Shown here: positions 46,834-57,193 of the stretch, piece after piece
How positions within the stretch are numbered: position 1 is the stretch's first letter
Layout: every line of letters starts with the position of its first letter
DNA from: Martelella sp. NC20
GTDB lineage: Bacteria; Pseudomonadota; Alphaproteobacteria; Rhizobiales; Rhizobiaceae
Length of the DNA: 64,000 bases
Assembly: GCF_013459645.1 (NCBI RefSeq)
Contig: NZ_CP054861.1
Location: 4,204,001-4,268,000, forward strand
Direction: 5' to 3'
Translations under genes and position numbers: made by a program
Notes under the pieces: generated by a model
Seen by the model: only the letters and a program-made list of their open reading frames with translations
Database searches by the model: none
What the model was told of the DNA's origin: nothing

Positions 46834-48126
46834 TCACACCGTCTGCGGCGCATCTTTCCTGAGCCTCACGGGAAAGACTTTCAACTGCGACAGCTTGTGC
46901 GACGGATACCAGACAGCAGGGTTATTCCCTGGCTCACAGATCACACCGTTAGCTTCAAATTCCTCGATCATGACCCTGACGAGCATCACCCCGACATATC
47001 GGCCCGGGCAAATGTGGATGCCGCCACCGAACGTCGTCAATCCGGCCGGAGGTCGGTTGGGGTTGAAGACTTCCGGATCCGCAAAAGTCGCCGGGTCATA
47101 ATTCCCGGCTCCCCACATCATGGAGATCATGTTGCCAGCCGGAATGATGAGATCGTCGTAGTGAAAATCACGGAGCGAAAACCTGGGTAGGAATAGGACA
47201 GGAGGGTTAAGACGCAAAGCCTCGGCAATTGCTCTCGGGACAAGTTCAGGCGTCTGCCGCACCAGTTCCATTGCATTTGGAGTTGATGCCAGCGCGAAAA
47301 CCGTATTGGCTGCCGCAAGCGCGGCTGTGTGGACACCGTCTATGAGATTGCCCGCCAGGAAATCGCCAACGGATTTCGGCACGACCCCCGTCTCGAACGG
47401 GTCGTCCTGGAAATCCAGATCTTTCAGCTTTTCAGCGATTTCGAGCATGATTGGGTCGCCCTCGGCGAGACCTCGCTCGGCCGCGCCCGCCAGAATCTGC
47501 GCATAACCTGAAAAAGCCACATCAAGAGCGCGCAAATCGTCGTCAGTCCGATCCACGTAAAAGAGCCTCGTCATATTCCGTGCATGCTGCCCAAGGCTTT
47601 GCGATTCACTCTCGGTGAGATGTAGCAACTCACTCCAGAAACCGAGGATCAGCCGTTCGGCAACCTCCTTCACGAAGTCAATTTCTTCGCCGTCGGCGGT
47701 TTCGCGAATGATTTGGTTCACAATCTTTCGCGCGACCCCTTCCATCAGGTTGACACCTTTTGGACTGAGCCATGATGTAAGTATGCGTCTGGCCGGACCG
47801 TGCAGCGGTGGATTAAAGGTGAACACCTGCTTGCCAATCACCTCGCCAATCTCCCACCCCGGAAGCTTCTCCTGAGGGTCGTCTGTTTCCATGTATCTGC
47901 TCGGGAAAAGCGTGCCGATCGGTACATTTCCGATTTCCGGCGCAGCACCAAATGCGCGGAGATCAGCATTACGGAAAACAACCAGTTGATTGTTTTCGTT
48001 CTTCAGGAACCGGGGGACTGGCGCGTCGAAAATCCGTCGACAAAACTCCCGCAGACCGTCGCGACCCGCCGTGAAACCCACGTCACTCAGCGAGGGCAGG
48101 CTTGCAATATCCAGTATTTCGGGCAT
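46834..48126 (-). CDS. cytochrome P450
   Basis: A 430-residue bacterial P450. The haem-ligand loop is FGGGIHICPGRYVG and the ExxR motif is in AIAEALRLNPP. In the I-helix the usual acid-Thr pair (GxDT) reads LIDGVHTAALAAAN: Thr is kept, but the acid before it is histidine. P450s insert oxygen into C-H or N-alkyl groups, using electrons from the neighbouring ferredoxin and reductase. No signal or membrane anchor. The substrate is unknown. The start is ATG at 48126, 33 bp after the ferredoxin stop. Confidence 0.93.
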   Translation of the reverse strand: MPEILDIASLPSLSDVGFTAGRDGLREFCRRIFDAPVPRFLKNENNQLVVFRNADLRAFGAAPEIGNVPIGTLFPSRYMETDDPQEKLPGWEIGEVIGKQVFTFNPPLHGPARRILTSWLSPKGVNLMEGVARKIVNQIIRETADGEEIDFVKEVAERLILGFWSELLHLTESESQSLGQHARNMTRLFYVDRTDDDLRALDVAFSGYAQILAGAAERGLAEGDPIMLEIAEKLKDLDFQDDPFETGVVPKSVGDFLAGNLIDGVHTAALAAANTVFALASTPNAMELVRQTPELVPRAIAEALRLNPPVLFLPRFSLRDFHYDDLIIPAGNMISMMWGAGNYDPATFADPEVFNPNRPPAGLTTFGGGIHICPGRYVGVMLVRVMIEEFEANGVICEPGNNPAVWYPSHKLSQLKVFPVRLRKDAPQTV

Positions 48127-48159
48127 TACGCTTCTCCACTTTTATCAAATTGCCGCGGA

Positions 48160-48471
48160 TTATTCTTCAGGAGCGATCTCGACCCGCAGGTCATCCATGC
48201 CTTCAGTGACTGTGATCTGGCACGACAACCTGGAATTTTCCTTCTGGTGAAGAAGCGAGTCGAGCATGTCCGCCTCACCATCGCTTATGTCTTCGAGATA
48301 GGCGGATGGCTCAACATAAACATGACAGGTGGCACAGGAACAGCTGCCCCCACACAACGCCGCGATATCGTCAATGCCGCCGCCTCTGAGAGTTTCCATC
48401 AGCGACCGGCCTGTAGGGACGGAAAGGTCAATGGGTGAGCCGTTACGGGTAGTGACATGAATATTGATCAT
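48160..48471 (-). CDS. 2Fe-2S ferredoxin (putidaredoxin/adrenodoxin type)
   Basis: 103 residues with cluster ligands in CGGSCSCATCHVY (C-x5-C-x2-C) and a fourth cysteine in SRLSCQITV. It carries single electrons from the reductase to the P450. It is the first gene of the set; a perfect copy of the 16-bp operator lies 334 bp upstream of its start. Confidence 0.94.
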   Translation of the reverse strand: MINIHVTTRNGSPIDLSVPTGRSLMETLRGGGIDDIAALCGGSCSCATCHVYVEPSAYLEDISDGEADMLDSLLHQKENSRLSCQITVTEGMDDLRVEIAPEE

Positions 48472-49206
48472 ATTGGCTGTTCCCGGATTTGTGTTTCGGT
48501 TGAAAATCCACGCTAGGAAGGCTCCTTCAGGAACCGTGCTGAAGATTTGGTATCTAATCCTTCATGCTCTTGCGGATCGGCCGGTCCTCGGCGTTACGGC
48601 AGACAGTCCCGAACCTTGAGCTTCCAGAGGTACACTACCCACTGTCCGTCAAAACGATATTGTAAATTGCGCAACACTTGTCGCATTTCGCGCAGTGATA
48701 AACAGCAACAGATTCAGAAGATGGACTGAAACGGCAGCCTTTTGACCAGTTTCACCTAGCTTTGTCCCGGACAAAAACACGCGCGAAAGTGCAAATGCAA
48801 CCATTTTTGATATATCAAAATTGCTTTCCATGCGCTATGAAAGCTAGTCGAGTGATACGAAACAGATCGATTGGCCGGATACGACACAAGGCGAATTCCG
48901 TGGAAAAGAGACAATGAGATGGGGACCATATCCGAGCGTAACGGCGCGCTGGCGGTGATAAGCCTGAGGATTCCAACATAATCGTGAACTCCACATTGCT
49001 GGGCCTGACGACCACAGACGAAATGCCATGCGATGTCTCTCGCATCAGCAGCTCGACCGCCGTATACGACATTACTGTAAATCCGCGCCTCCCGTCTGAT
49101 GGCCGCCGCAGAGAGCCGCGGAGCGCGTCGTGGCTAGCGGCGCTGCTATGCTCAACGCGCTAATGAGCCTTGTCGGCAACTTCTTGTTCGATGTCAGGAG
49201 CAACAG
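48472..49206. other. intergenic stretch with operator
   Basis: About 735 bp between the divergent ferredoxin and class II aldolase genes. It contains the perfect palindrome at 48805. No coding frame was recognised; a minus-strand frame 48815-49072 looks non-family. Confidence 0.5.
48805..48820. promoter_or_regulatory. palindromic operator TTTTGATATATCAAAA (copy 4)
   Basis: Identical in all 16 bases to the site at 40063. It lies between the divergent P450 set and class II aldolase gene, so both could be controlled by it. Confidence 0.7.
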
Positions 49207-49857
49207 ATGAAACTAGAGAAAAGTGCGGAGATTTGCGATGCGGTCTCCTTTATGGAGGAAGCCGGACTCAACCACGGCAGTTCGGGCAATATCAGCATAC
49301 GTCACGAGGGCGGCATGCTGATTACGCCTGCCGGAGCGCGCGCGTCCAACCTTTCACCGGAAAGGATGGTGTGGCTGGATCTGGACGGTGGCCAAGCTGA
49401 TGGCGAACCCGGTGTGCCTTCCACCGAATGGCGGCTTCATACCGAACTTTACATCAACAGGCCGGAGATAATGGCTGTCGTTCATAGCCACCCGGACAAT
49501 TGCGTCGCCTTGTCCTCTTTACGTACGCCGATCCCCCCATTCCACTACATGGTTGCCGGCTTCGGTGGCAACTCGGTGCCCTGCGCGCGCTATGAGCCCT
49601 TTGGCTCCGATGCTTTGGCCGATGCCGTGGTTGAAGCGATTGAAGGTCACACGAGCTGTCTTATGGCCAATCATGGCATGATCAGCGTCGGCAAGAGCCT
49701 CCGACAGGCGCTTGACCTTGCCGTTAAACTGGAGACGCTGGCGCGGCAATATCTTCTGGCTCGCCAAGCCGGGCATCCGGTTTTGCTGACGGATGAGGAG
49801 ATGGCCGATGTACATCATCGATACAAGTTTTACGGAACGTCACGCTTGCCTAGATGA
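49207..49857 (+). CDS. class II aldolase/adducin family protein
   Basis: A 216-residue zinc aldolase related to FucA. GSSGNISIRHEGGMLITPAG is at the start, the catalytic glutamate in PSTEWRLH, zinc ligands in AVVHSHPDNC and MANHGMI. It splits a phosphorylated or free hydroxy-keto compound (fuculose-phosphate type). AGGAGCAAC precedes the ATG. With the DUF1537 kinase at 61189 it could act in a four-carbon acid sugar route, since those families often occur together. Confidence 0.92.
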   Translation: MKLEKSAEICDAVSFMEEAGLNHGSSGNISIRHEGGMLITPAGARASNLSPERMVWLDLDGGQADGEPGVPSTEWRLHTELYINRPEIMAVVHSHPDNCVALSSLRTPIPPFHYMVAGFGGNSVPCARYEPFGSDALADAVVEAIEGHTSCLMANHGMISVGKSLRQALDLAVKLETLARQYLLARQAGHPVLLTDEEMADVHHRYKFYGTSRLPR

Positions 49858-49876
49858 GGATCTGGCGCAACCAGGA

Positions 49877-51121
49877 CTATGACGGTTCAGAGCTAGCGAG
49901 CTTGGTGCTATCGTGGCATGCGATCACGCCGCTGTTTTCCAGATTGCGGATATGGTCAGCACTGAATCCAAGCACATCGGAGAGGACAATGGCTGTATCC
50001 TCACCCAGCAATGGAGGCGCTTTCGGCATTCTTCCGGTCTGAGCGGCAAGACCGTGAGCAGGTCGTATCAGCCGAACCGGGCCTAAAACGCGATGAGTAA
50101 GCTCTTGTACGACGCCACGTTCGACGACGACTTCGCTCTCCAGAGCGTCTGCGACGGTTTTCACCCTGCCAGCGGGAACGCCATATTCGCCGCATAGGCT
50201 TAGCCAATGATTAACCGACTGCCGAGCGAGCACCTCTACAAGCTCCTGTATCAGAGTATTGCGATTTATTGCCCGCAGGTGCGAGGTGGCATAGCGTGGA
50301 TCCGCCGCCAAGTCCTGTCTCGATATGACATTCTGGCAGAAGTCGACGAATATCCTGTCATTTCCCACAGCAAGCGCGAAAGGGCCGTCCAGGGCATCAA
50401 AAACCTGATAAGGCACAACGGTCGGGTGGGCGTTGCCATAGCGTGATGCTTCGACACCAGCATTCAGGTACCCGCTGCCGACATTGATCAAGAGATTGAG
50501 GGTGGACTCCAGCAGGGATACATCAATGAACTGCCCCTCCCCTGTCTTCGTGCGCTGATAAAGTGCTGCTAGGATCGACTGCGTCGATACCATCCCGGCC
50601 ACCACGTCGGTGAAGGCGACGCCCAACCTATTGGGTGGCCCGTCAACCTGACCAGTGATGGACATCAATCCGCTTTCCGCTTGCATGATGAAATCATATC
50701 CGGGGCGGGCACGTTGCGGACCGGTCTGTCCATAACCGGAGATTGAGCAGTAGATGATGGCCGGGTTGATCTTACGTATGGCTTCGTAGCCAAGCCCCAA
50801 GCGGTCAACTGTGCCGGCACGGAAATTCTCGACGAGAATGTCGGCCTTTGCAGCCAGATCGAGAACGATCTGGCGCCCCTCGGCGCTCTTGAGGTCGAGC
50901 GCGATGCTATGCTTTCCGCGGTTGGCGCAGAGATAATAGGTGCTCACACCCTTGTAGTTCGGCACCGACCACGCGCGGGTATCGTCACCGCCCTTAACGT
51001 TCTCGATCTTCCAGATATCGGCACCAAGATCCCCAAGGCTCATTGTGGCCCAGGGACCGGCAAGCACCCGCGACAGGTCCAATACCTTCAACCCCTCAAG
51101 AGGAAGTTCCTTTGTTGTCAT
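49877..51121 (-). CDS. class III (CaiB/Frc family) CoA-transferase
   Basis: A 414-residue family III CoA-transferase, starting [20 protein letters not shown] and with [20 protein letters not shown]. The catalytic aspartate is likely in AFTDVVAGM, after [17 protein letters not shown]. It transfers CoA between carboxylic acids, e.g. formyl/succinyl/carnitine type. The ATG at 51121 has GGGAGGAGTAGAC upstream. It lies just after the oligopeptide ATPase gene, same strand. Confidence 0.92.
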   Translation of the reverse strand: MTTKELPLEGLKVLDLSRVLAGPWATMSLGDLGADIWKIENVKGGDDTRAWSVPNYKGVSTYYLCANRGKHSIALDLKSAEGRQIVLDLAAKADILVENFRAGTVDRLGLGYEAIRKINPAIIYCSISGYGQTGPQRARPGYDFIMQAESGLMSITGQVDGPPNRLGVAFTDVVAGMVSTQSILAALYQRTKTGEGQFIDVSLLESTLNLLINVGSGYLNAGVEASRYGNAHPTVVPYQVFDALDGPFALAVGNDRIFVDFCQNVISRQDLAADPRYATSHLRAINRNTLIQELVEVLARQSVNHWLSLCGEYGVPAGRVKTVADALESEVVVERGVVQELTHRVLGPVRLIRPAHGLAAQTGRMPKAPPLLGEDTAIVLSDVLGFSADHIRNLENSGVIACHDSTKLASSEPS

Positions 51122-51141
51122 GTCTACTCCTCCCAAGACAC

Positions 51142-52155
51142 CTAAGCCACCTCACCCAACAGGCCCGAAGGCTGCGCATCGGGAAAATGACAGGCCACAT
51201 GATGACCATTGCCGTGATCGGTCAGCTGCGGCTCAATTTCGGCGCAGAGGGACTGGGCCTTCGGACAACGCGTGCGAAACCGGCAGCCTGAAGGCGGGTT
51301 GATGGGGCTTGGAACGTCGCCCTTGAGCACGATGCGCTTGCGCGAACGCTCGCGGATCGGATCTGCCAACGGCACGGCTGACATGAGCGCCTGAGTGTAG
51401 GGATGCATCGGCTGGCCATAAAGCTGCATTTTCGGCGCGATCTCCACCATGCGCCCGAGATACATGACCGCCACACGATCGGAAATGTGCTGCACCACCG
51501 AAAGATCATGTGCGATGAACACATAAGCCGTCCCGAGATCTCGTTGGATATCCTTCAGCAGATTGAGCACGCCCGCCTGGACGGAGACGTCGAGCGCAGA
51601 TACCGGCTCGTCCAAAACCAGGAGATCAGGCTTCATCGCCAACGCGCGTGCAATGACGACGCGCTGACGCTGCCCGCCTGAAAGCTGATGCGGGTAGCGA
51701 TCGCCGTGTTCCGGATTGAGACGAACCAACTCAAGCATTTCGTCGACGCGCGCCCTGCGTTGCGCCTTCGTCATATCGCTGATGCGCAGCGGCTCGGCGA
51801 TATTGTCTCTGATTTTCATACGGGGGTGCAAGGAACCGTAGGGGTCTTGAAACATCAATTGGATGCGCTTGCGCAACATGCGCATCTCTTCCGAGGGAAG
51901 CCGGTTGATGTCGACGCCCTCGAAGAAAATCTCGCCGGATGTCGGCTCGATAAGCCGCAGCAGGCAACGGCCCAGAGTGGACTTGCCACATCCGCTTTCG
52001 CCCACCAGGCCAAGCGTTTCCCCTGCGGAAACATCAAAGCTGATGCCGGCGACAGCATTGACCTGGCCGACTTCGCGTTCAATCAGAAAGCCGCCTTTAA
52101 TCGGGAACTGTTTGACGATGTTGCGGACGGAAAGAATTGCCTGATGTTCGGTCAT
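51142..52155 (-). CDS. dipeptide/oligopeptide ABC transporter ATPase (DppF-type)
   Basis: 337 residues with Walker [10 protein letters not shown], signature [15 protein letters not shown], Walker [13 protein letters not shown] and the C-terminal OppF-like cysteine motif [14 protein letters not shown]. With the neighbouring DppD-like ATPase and two permeases it imports peptides or other small solutes. Its start overlaps the upstream gene by four bases. Confidence 0.94.
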   Translation of the reverse strand: MTEHQAILSVRNIVKQFPIKGGFLIEREVGQVNAVAGISFDVSAGETLGLVGESGCGKSTLGRCLLRLIEPTSGEIFFEGVDINRLPSEEMRMLRKRIQLMFQDPYGSLHPRMKIRDNIAEPLRISDMTKAQRRARVDEMLELVRLNPEHGDRYPHQLSGGQRQRVVIARALAMKPDLLVLDEPVSALDVSVQAGVLNLLKDIQRDLGTAYVFIAHDLSVVQHISDRVAVMYLGRMVEIAPKMQLYGQPMHPYTQALMSAVPLADPIRERSRKRIVLKGDVPSPINPPSGCRFRTRCPKAQSLCAEIEPQLTDHGNGHHVACHFPDAQPSGLLGEVA

Positions 52156-53153
52156 GCCATGGTCTCCGTCGCGGAAAAGGCGAAATGGCAAGCGGCGCTA
52201 TGGTTCTCGTCGCCGGCCGGCTTCGGCGCTTCAGTACTACAGATCGTCTGAGCGACGGGGCAGCGCGGATGAAATGCACAGCCCCCAGGCAAATGTCCGA
52301 GAGCAGGCGGAGCACCGCTGATGGAAAACAGTCTGTCGCGAGCGACCGCCATATTGGGAATAGATTCTATGAGGCCGCGCGTGTAGGGATGACCCGGGCG
52401 GGCAAACAGATCGAAAATGTTTGCCTGTTCCACAACTTCGCCCGAATAAATGACTGCAACCTTGTCAGCGAAGCCTGCGAGGACGCCCAGATCGTGCGTG
52501 ATCAAAATGATCCCCAGCTTGAGCCTATGCTGGAGATCGGCGAGCACGTCCATGATCTGTGCCTGAACGGTCACGTCAAGCGCAGTCGTCGGTTCGTCGG
52601 CAATCAGAACATCCGGATTGTTGGCCATCGCCATCGCAATTATGACGCGCTGTCGCATGCCGCCAGAGAACTCATGAGGATACTGCTGCAACCTCCTGTC
52701 CGGCTGCGGGATGGCGACGAGCTCGAGGAGTTCAGTCGCACGCGCCAAAGCATCTTTCCGAGAGATGTTCGAGTTATGCAGAGTGAGCGATTCAAGAAGC
52801 TGGGCCCCAACAGTCATCACGGGATTGAGCGAGGAAAGCGGATCCTGAAAGATCATAGCGATACGTGATCCGCTCAACTTTCGCAGCTCTCGCCGGGGGA
52901 GCCCCACCAGTTCGCGACCTCGGAAGCGCACCGAACCGGTTATCCGGGTATCCTTTGGCAGCAGACCAAGAGCTGCCAGCATGCCAACGGACTTGCCCGA
53001 TCCGGACTCGCCGACAATCCCGAGCACCTCGCCGGCACCGACACTGAAATTCAGGCCTCGAACAGCCTCGAAGTAGCCCACCGCTCCGCCGCCAAAGGCG
53101 ACGCGCAGGTCGCGAAATTCAAATAGGGGTTCGGATTCTGTATGATTGTTCAT
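52152..53153 (-). CDS. dipeptide/oligopeptide ABC transporter ATPase (DppD-type)
   Basis: 333 residues with Walker [10 protein letters not shown], signature [15 protein letters not shown], Walker [12 protein letters not shown] and C-terminal [15 protein letters not shown]. The ATGA overlap with the permease upstream shows coupling. It is paired with the DppF-type ATPase. Confidence 0.94.
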   Translation of the reverse strand: MNNHTESEPLFEFRDLRVAFGGGAVGYFEAVRGLNFSVGAGEVLGIVGESGSGKSVGMLAALGLLPKDTRITGSVRFRGRELVGLPRRELRKLSGSRIAMIFQDPLSSLNPVMTVGAQLLESLTLHNSNISRKDALARATELLELVAIPQPDRRLQQYPHEFSGGMRQRVIIAMAMANNPDVLIADEPTTALDVTVQAQIMDVLADLQHRLKLGIILITHDLGVLAGFADKVAVIYSGEVVEQANIFDLFARPGHPYTRGLIESIPNMAVARDRLFSISGAPPALGHLPGGCAFHPRCPVAQTICSTEAPKPAGDENHSAACHFAFSATETMA

Positions 53154-53995
53154 TGGGACCTCGGGTCGAAGTAATCGCGGAGGCCGTCACCAATGAAGTT
53201 GAAGCCCAAGACGACGGTAAGGATAGCCACGCCCGGCCCCAACGCGACCCACCAGGAATAGAACTGTGACGCGCCGTCAGAAATCATGGAGCCCCATTCA
53301 GGTGCCGGGGGTTTTGCGCCGAGGCCGATAAAGGAGAGCGAAGCGGCAAGCAGGATGACTTGCCCCAAATCCATCGTCGCGCTGATGAGAACGGGTGTCC
53401 AGCAAAGCGGCAGAATATGCTTCGACAGAACCCGTGCAGGGGTTGCCCCAGCCGCGACAGCGGCTTCGACGTGTTCACGCTCGCGCACTTCCAGCACTTG
53501 CGCCCGCATCAGGCGTGCATAGATCGGCCACCAGACGATGACCATGGCAACAGCAGCGTTCTCCAAGCCAGGGCCGAGGGAGGCGGCAACCGCCATGGCC
53601 AGCAACATGGGGGGAAACGACAGGGTTATGTCGACCAGACGCATGATCCCAGCGCCGGGGAGGCCACCGACGAAGCCCGAAAGTGCACCCAGCGCGGAAC
53701 CGATAAATACGGCGATCGCGACAACGATAACGGCAATTGGTATGGAGTGCCGGGCGCCATAGAGCGTTCTGGCGAACACGTCTCGTCCAAGAGCATCAGT
53801 TCCCAGCCAATGATCCCAGCTTGGCGGCTGCAACCTGCGCCCAACCATCTCCAATGGGTCAAAGGATGTCATGAACGGTGCGAACAGTGTGGCCATAAGC
53901 CAGAACGCGATGATAATTCCACCGACGACCAGTGGCAGCGAAATCATCATCATGATTGGCCTGCGGCCAAGTGGAGTGAGAGTGGTTTCAGTCAT
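53150..53995 (-). CDS. dipeptide/oligopeptide ABC transporter permease (DppC-type)
   Basis: 281 residues with six helices, an N-terminal cytoplasmic stretch and GTDALGRDVFARTLYGARHS, the DppC hallmark. The coupling loop reads EHVEAAVAAGATPARVLSKH. It is partner to DppB. Confidence 0.94.
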   Translation of the reverse strand: MTETTLTPLGRRPIMMMISLPLVVGGIIIAFWLMATLFAPFMTSFDPLEMVGRRLQPPSWDHWLGTDALGRDVFARTLYGARHSIPIAVIVVAIAVFIGSALGALSGFVGGLPGAGIMRLVDITLSFPPMLLAMAVAASLGPGLENAAVAMVIVWWPIYARLMRAQVLEVREREHVEAAVAAGATPARVLSKHILPLCWTPVLISATMDLGQVILLAASLSFIGLGAKPPAPEWGSMISDGASQFYSWWVALGPGVAILTVVLGFNFIGDGLRDYFDPRSQ

Positions 53996-53998
53996 CGT

Positions 53999-55012
53999 TC
54001 AACTCAACCGGACACGAGGGTTAGCAACAACATAGGCGATGTCTGTCAGCAGATTGGTCAGGAGGAACATCGAGCCGCCGACGATCGTCACACCGATGAT
54101 TGCGGGGAAATCAAGGCCCCGCGCGGCCTGAACGGCGTAGGACCCCATTCCCGGCCACGAAAATATCGTCTCGGTAAGCACCGCCCCCGTCAGGAGGTAT
54201 GCAAACGAATATCCAATCACCGTCAGTGTCGGCACCATTGTATTGCGAAGGGCATGATGCATGACGACCCTGAACTCTCCTGCTCCCTTTGCCCTTGCGG
54301 TCAGGATGAACTCGCGGCTCATGACTTCCAACATATTGGCGCGGACGAGGCGCGAAATCGTGCCTGCTACCGACCACCCCAGAACGAAGGCAGGAAGGAT
54401 CAAATGCCGTAGCGCATCGGCGAATAGTCGGAAGTCGCCAGACAGCAGACTGTCGATGATAATGAACCCTGTGATCGTTGGAGGTAGCGCCGCGCGCGCA
54501 TCAACCCTGCCGGGACCAGGAAGGAAGTGCCAGTGGACGGACGTCACGTAAATCAGCGCCAGGCCGAGCCAGAAAACAGGCACGCTGGAGCCGAACAAGG
54601 CAATGAGGCGAGCGACGTGATCGATTGCCGTTCCCCGAAAATAGGCGGCGAGAACGCCAAGCGAAATGCCCATCACCGTTCCAACAAGCATGGCGGCGAT
54701 AACCAACTCCATAGTGGCGGGAAGGCGGTACATCAAATCCTGTGTTACCGGTCGGCGGGTGATGAAGGATGTCCCCATATCGCCTTTGAGCAGGTTCGTA
54801 ACATAGATCACGTAACGCTCAGGCAACGGTTTATCTAGGCCCCATCGCGCCTTGGCAGCTGCCACAATGTCAGGGTTGTTCATCTGTCGTTCGGAGACGA
54901 TCGCGCTCAGCGGATCGCCCTTCACCACGGTGGTAAGGAGGAATGCGAGTGTGACAATTCCCAGTATCAGGAAGGGCATCGCAAAAAGTCGACGGACTAT
55001 GTATCTAGTCAA
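53999..55012 (-). CDS. dipeptide/oligopeptide ABC transporter permease (DppB-type)
   Basis: About 337 residues, DppB family: RRLFAMPFLILGIVTLAFLL, then FITRRPVTQDLMYRLPATME, and EAA-like loop REFILTARAKGAGEFRVVMH. The start is taken as TTG at 55012 (LTRYIVRRLF), where this family normally begins and AGGAAGG lies upstream. The longer frame to 55195 would run across the IclR promoter region. First gene of the minus-strand transport operon. Confidence 0.92.
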   Translation of the reverse strand: MTRYIVRRLFAMPFLILGIVTLAFLLTTVVKGDPLSAIVSERQMNNPDIVAAAKARWGLDKPLPERYVIYVTNLLKGDMGTSFITRRPVTQDLMYRLPATMELVIAAMLVGTVMGISLGVLAAYFRGTAIDHVARLIALFGSSVPVFWLGLALIYVTSVHWHFLPGPGRVDARAALPPTITGFIIIDSLLSGDFRLFADALRHLILPAFVLGWSVAGTISRLVRANMLEVMSREFILTARAKGAGEFRVVMHHALRNTMVPTLTVIGYSFAYLLTGAVLTETIFSWPGMGSYAVQAARGLDFPAIIGVTIVGGSMFLLTNLLTDIAYVVANPRVRLS

Positions 55013-55105
55013 GGTTATAGAGCCTTCCTGTGATCGGATTATCGGCTTTGTCGTTTCGTCATGCAGGGAGAGATTGACAAAAAACAGATAAGACGTCAAC
55101 TTTGA

Positions 55106-55120
55106 TGAAATTAAATTCCA
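55106..55120. promoter_or_regulatory. candidate IclR-type operator
   Basis: TGAAATTAAATTCCA is an imperfect palindrome matching the E. coli IclR consensus TGGAAATNATTTCCA at 11 of 14 fixed positions. It lies between the divergent dppB-type operon and the iclR gene, the expected position. Confidence 0.45.
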
Positions 55121-55211
55121 TTTTTTCTCGACAATGGCTTTTGGTAATCGGAGTAAAACGCCAAATGCCTTTGAATCAGGCAAGGTACGGTCCATTAAGA
55201 AGGAACACTAG

Positions 55212-56024
55212 ATGAGGAAAAGAGCGCAACCTCCTCTCGATAAGGCATCGGCGGAGAGCCCGGGCTCAGCCGCAACCTTAGCAAGGGGACTGGATATTCT
55301 CCGTGCTTTCACCGCCAGTGATACCACCTTGGGCAACCAGGATTTGATCGAGCGAACGGGCCTTCCCAAAGCAACTATATCCCGCTTGACGCTCACCCTG
55401 ACCAATCTTGGCTATCTCCACTACAACGACCGGCTCGGACGCTACAGCATTGGGCCGGCAACCGTATCGCTCGGTTATTCAGCGCTGAGTTCGAGCCCGG
55501 TCGTACACATCGCCCGTCCCTTGATGGAGCACCTAACGGAGAAGACCGGCGCTGCTGTGGCCATTGGAATGCGCGACGGATTGGAGATGGTGTATATTGC
55601 GACCTGCAGACCTATTTCTCCCGTGACCTTGCGGCTCGATGTCGGCTCCCGGCTGCCGATTTGGCGGACTGCCAATGGCTTGGCCCATCTCGCGGTCATG
55701 GAGCGCGCGGAACGCACAAGCATCGTCGAACAGTTGATTGAAAGGGAGCCAGCCCAGGCCAAACGCATCGCATCGCTGGTTGATCAGGCCGTTGTCGATC
55801 AGTCGCAACGCGGCTTCGTGGGCGCATTCGGCGCTTGGTACAGCTATATCAACGCTGTGGGGACGTGTTTCTTTCCCACCGATGGTTCACCGACCGTGTC
55901 AATCACCTGCGGCGGCATTGTAGACATTCTGCCACGTGAGGTCTGCATGACTTCTACGGGACCGGAACTGATAAAGATGACGGAACAACTGAAGCTGAAA
56001 TTGGCCGGAAATGATATTGCATAA
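55212..56024 (+). CDS. IclR family transcriptional regulator
   Basis: 270 residues. The N-terminal winged helix (DLIERTGLPKATISRLTLTL) and the C-terminal IclR ligand-binding domain with VGAFGAWYSYINAVGTCFFP are typical. It is divergent from the ABC transporter genes, which it probably represses until its ligand is present. Confidence 0.9.
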   Translation: MRKRAQPPLDKASAESPGSAATLARGLDILRAFTASDTTLGNQDLIERTGLPKATISRLTLTLTNLGYLHYNDRLGRYSIGPATVSLGYSALSSSPVVHIARPLMEHLTEKTGAAVAIGMRDGLEMVYIATCRPISPVTLRLDVGSRLPIWRTANGLAHLAVMERAERTSIVEQLIEREPAQAKRIASLVDQAVVDQSQRGFVGAFGAWYSYINAVGTCFFPTDGSPTVSITCGGIVDILPREVCMTSTGPELIKMTEQLKLKLAGNDIA

Positions 56025-56090
56025 TTGAAATAGGGTGCTGCATGACCTCAGACCCGCATGGCATCATGCCTTCAGGGCTCAGCAAACAGT

Positions 56091-56810
56091 CTAATGGATC
56101 ATTCCAATCTGCTGCACTTCCGAAATGAGACTAGCCCTGTTCGACACGTTCATCTTTTCAAACATATTCTGTAAATGAGTTTTTACAGTGGGAAGCGAAA
56201 TCGAGAGTTCTTCAGCAATCTCGATATTCGTCAGGCCTCTACAAACCAGATGCACAACAGCGAGTTCCCTCGGCGACAGCATGTAATGGACCAACAGCCT
56301 GTGCCGCGCCAGTTCGCGCACGACATGTGGATGGCGCAAGAGGCTCGCTTCAATATAGGTCTGCATGCTGTCGGCGAGTTTGACGACCTCCAGCGGGATA
56401 CAGGGCGCATCGCCATCCCGGGCGATCAGGCCCATGCCGGCAATAGCACGCCCTTCACACCAGAACAGCATTTCCAGAGAGTCCCTGATTCCACTGAAGT
56501 TCATATAGGGACGGTAACGCTCCATCGTACCATTGGGCAGCGTCGAGCATGCCTGCCCAAGCGTCTGGGTCCGCAATTGGAGATCAATCATACGGGAAGG
56601 ACTGCAGGGGTCGTGTTCGTAGAAAGTCGATTGGTAGAGGTTAAGTCGGCTCTGGTCCACGCCTTCAACAGCCACGAACTTCATCCGGGTTCGATCATCG
56701 ACCCAATAGAAAACCGCCGATGAAAGATGCGTCGCCTCGATTGAAAATCTCAGCAGATTGACGATCTCAGTATTTTGGTCACCGTCGTTTTCGACCTGGA
56801 TGGTTCTCAT
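56091..56810 (-). CDS. LuxR family transcriptional regulator
   Basis: A 239-residue protein. The N-terminal 170 residues (LLRFSIEATHLSSAVFYWVD) form a GAF-like or other sensory domain without recognised ligand. The C-terminal GerE-type helix-turn-helix reads LSPRELAVVHLVCRGLTNIE then LSISLPTVKTHLQNMFEKMN. ATG 56810 (MRTIQVEN) is chosen because CAGGAGC precedes it by six bases. An operator-like palindrome lies 64 bp upstream. Confidence 0.87.
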   Translation of the reverse strand: MRTIQVENDGDQNTEIVNLLRFSIEATHLSSAVFYWVDDRTRMKFVAVEGVDQSRLNLYQSTFYEHDPCSPSRMIDLQLRTQTLGQACSTLPNGTMERYRPYMNFSGIRDSLEMLFWCEGRAIAGMGLIARDGDAPCIPLEVVKLADSMQTYIEASLLRHPHVVRELARHRLLVHYMLSPRELAVVHLVCRGLTNIEIAEELSISLPTVKTHLQNMFEKMNVSNRASLISEVQQIGMIH

Positions 56811-56873
56811 TCCGGCGCTCCTGACTTGCAAATTGGCGCGTCTCTTTATTCCCCGTCATGAGAATTCCTCAAA

Positions 56874-56885
56874 ATGATATATCAT
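56874..56885. promoter_or_regulatory. core palindrome ATGATATATCAT (copy 5 of operator)
   Basis: Matches the central ten bases of the operator (TGATATATCA) exactly and is itself a 12-bp palindrome. It lies between the divergent luxR-type and dmmA-like genes. Confidence 0.5.
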
Positions 56886-57193
56886 GCAAGGGGTAATCGT
56901 GGCGCCTTTCTTTATCACGTGCACGTGTCATGCATGTGCCGAGAACGCTAACCCGTTCGGCAAGACGAGGTTTGGGCGGCCATATCCGCGGTTTCACCCT
57001 CACAGTTGCCGTGCAGTTGGGCACCGGGCGGCATGCTGCATCACCGCGCAGAAAAAGGCGAAACGAACATGAAACACTCCGGTAAAATCGCGTCCAAAAC
57101 GCGCATACACCCCCGCTCCAGCGGCTTCCAGAGCTAGAATCATACTTTCAGACGATTGACCGACCAACGGTTCAACAATAGCAAAAAAGCAAG

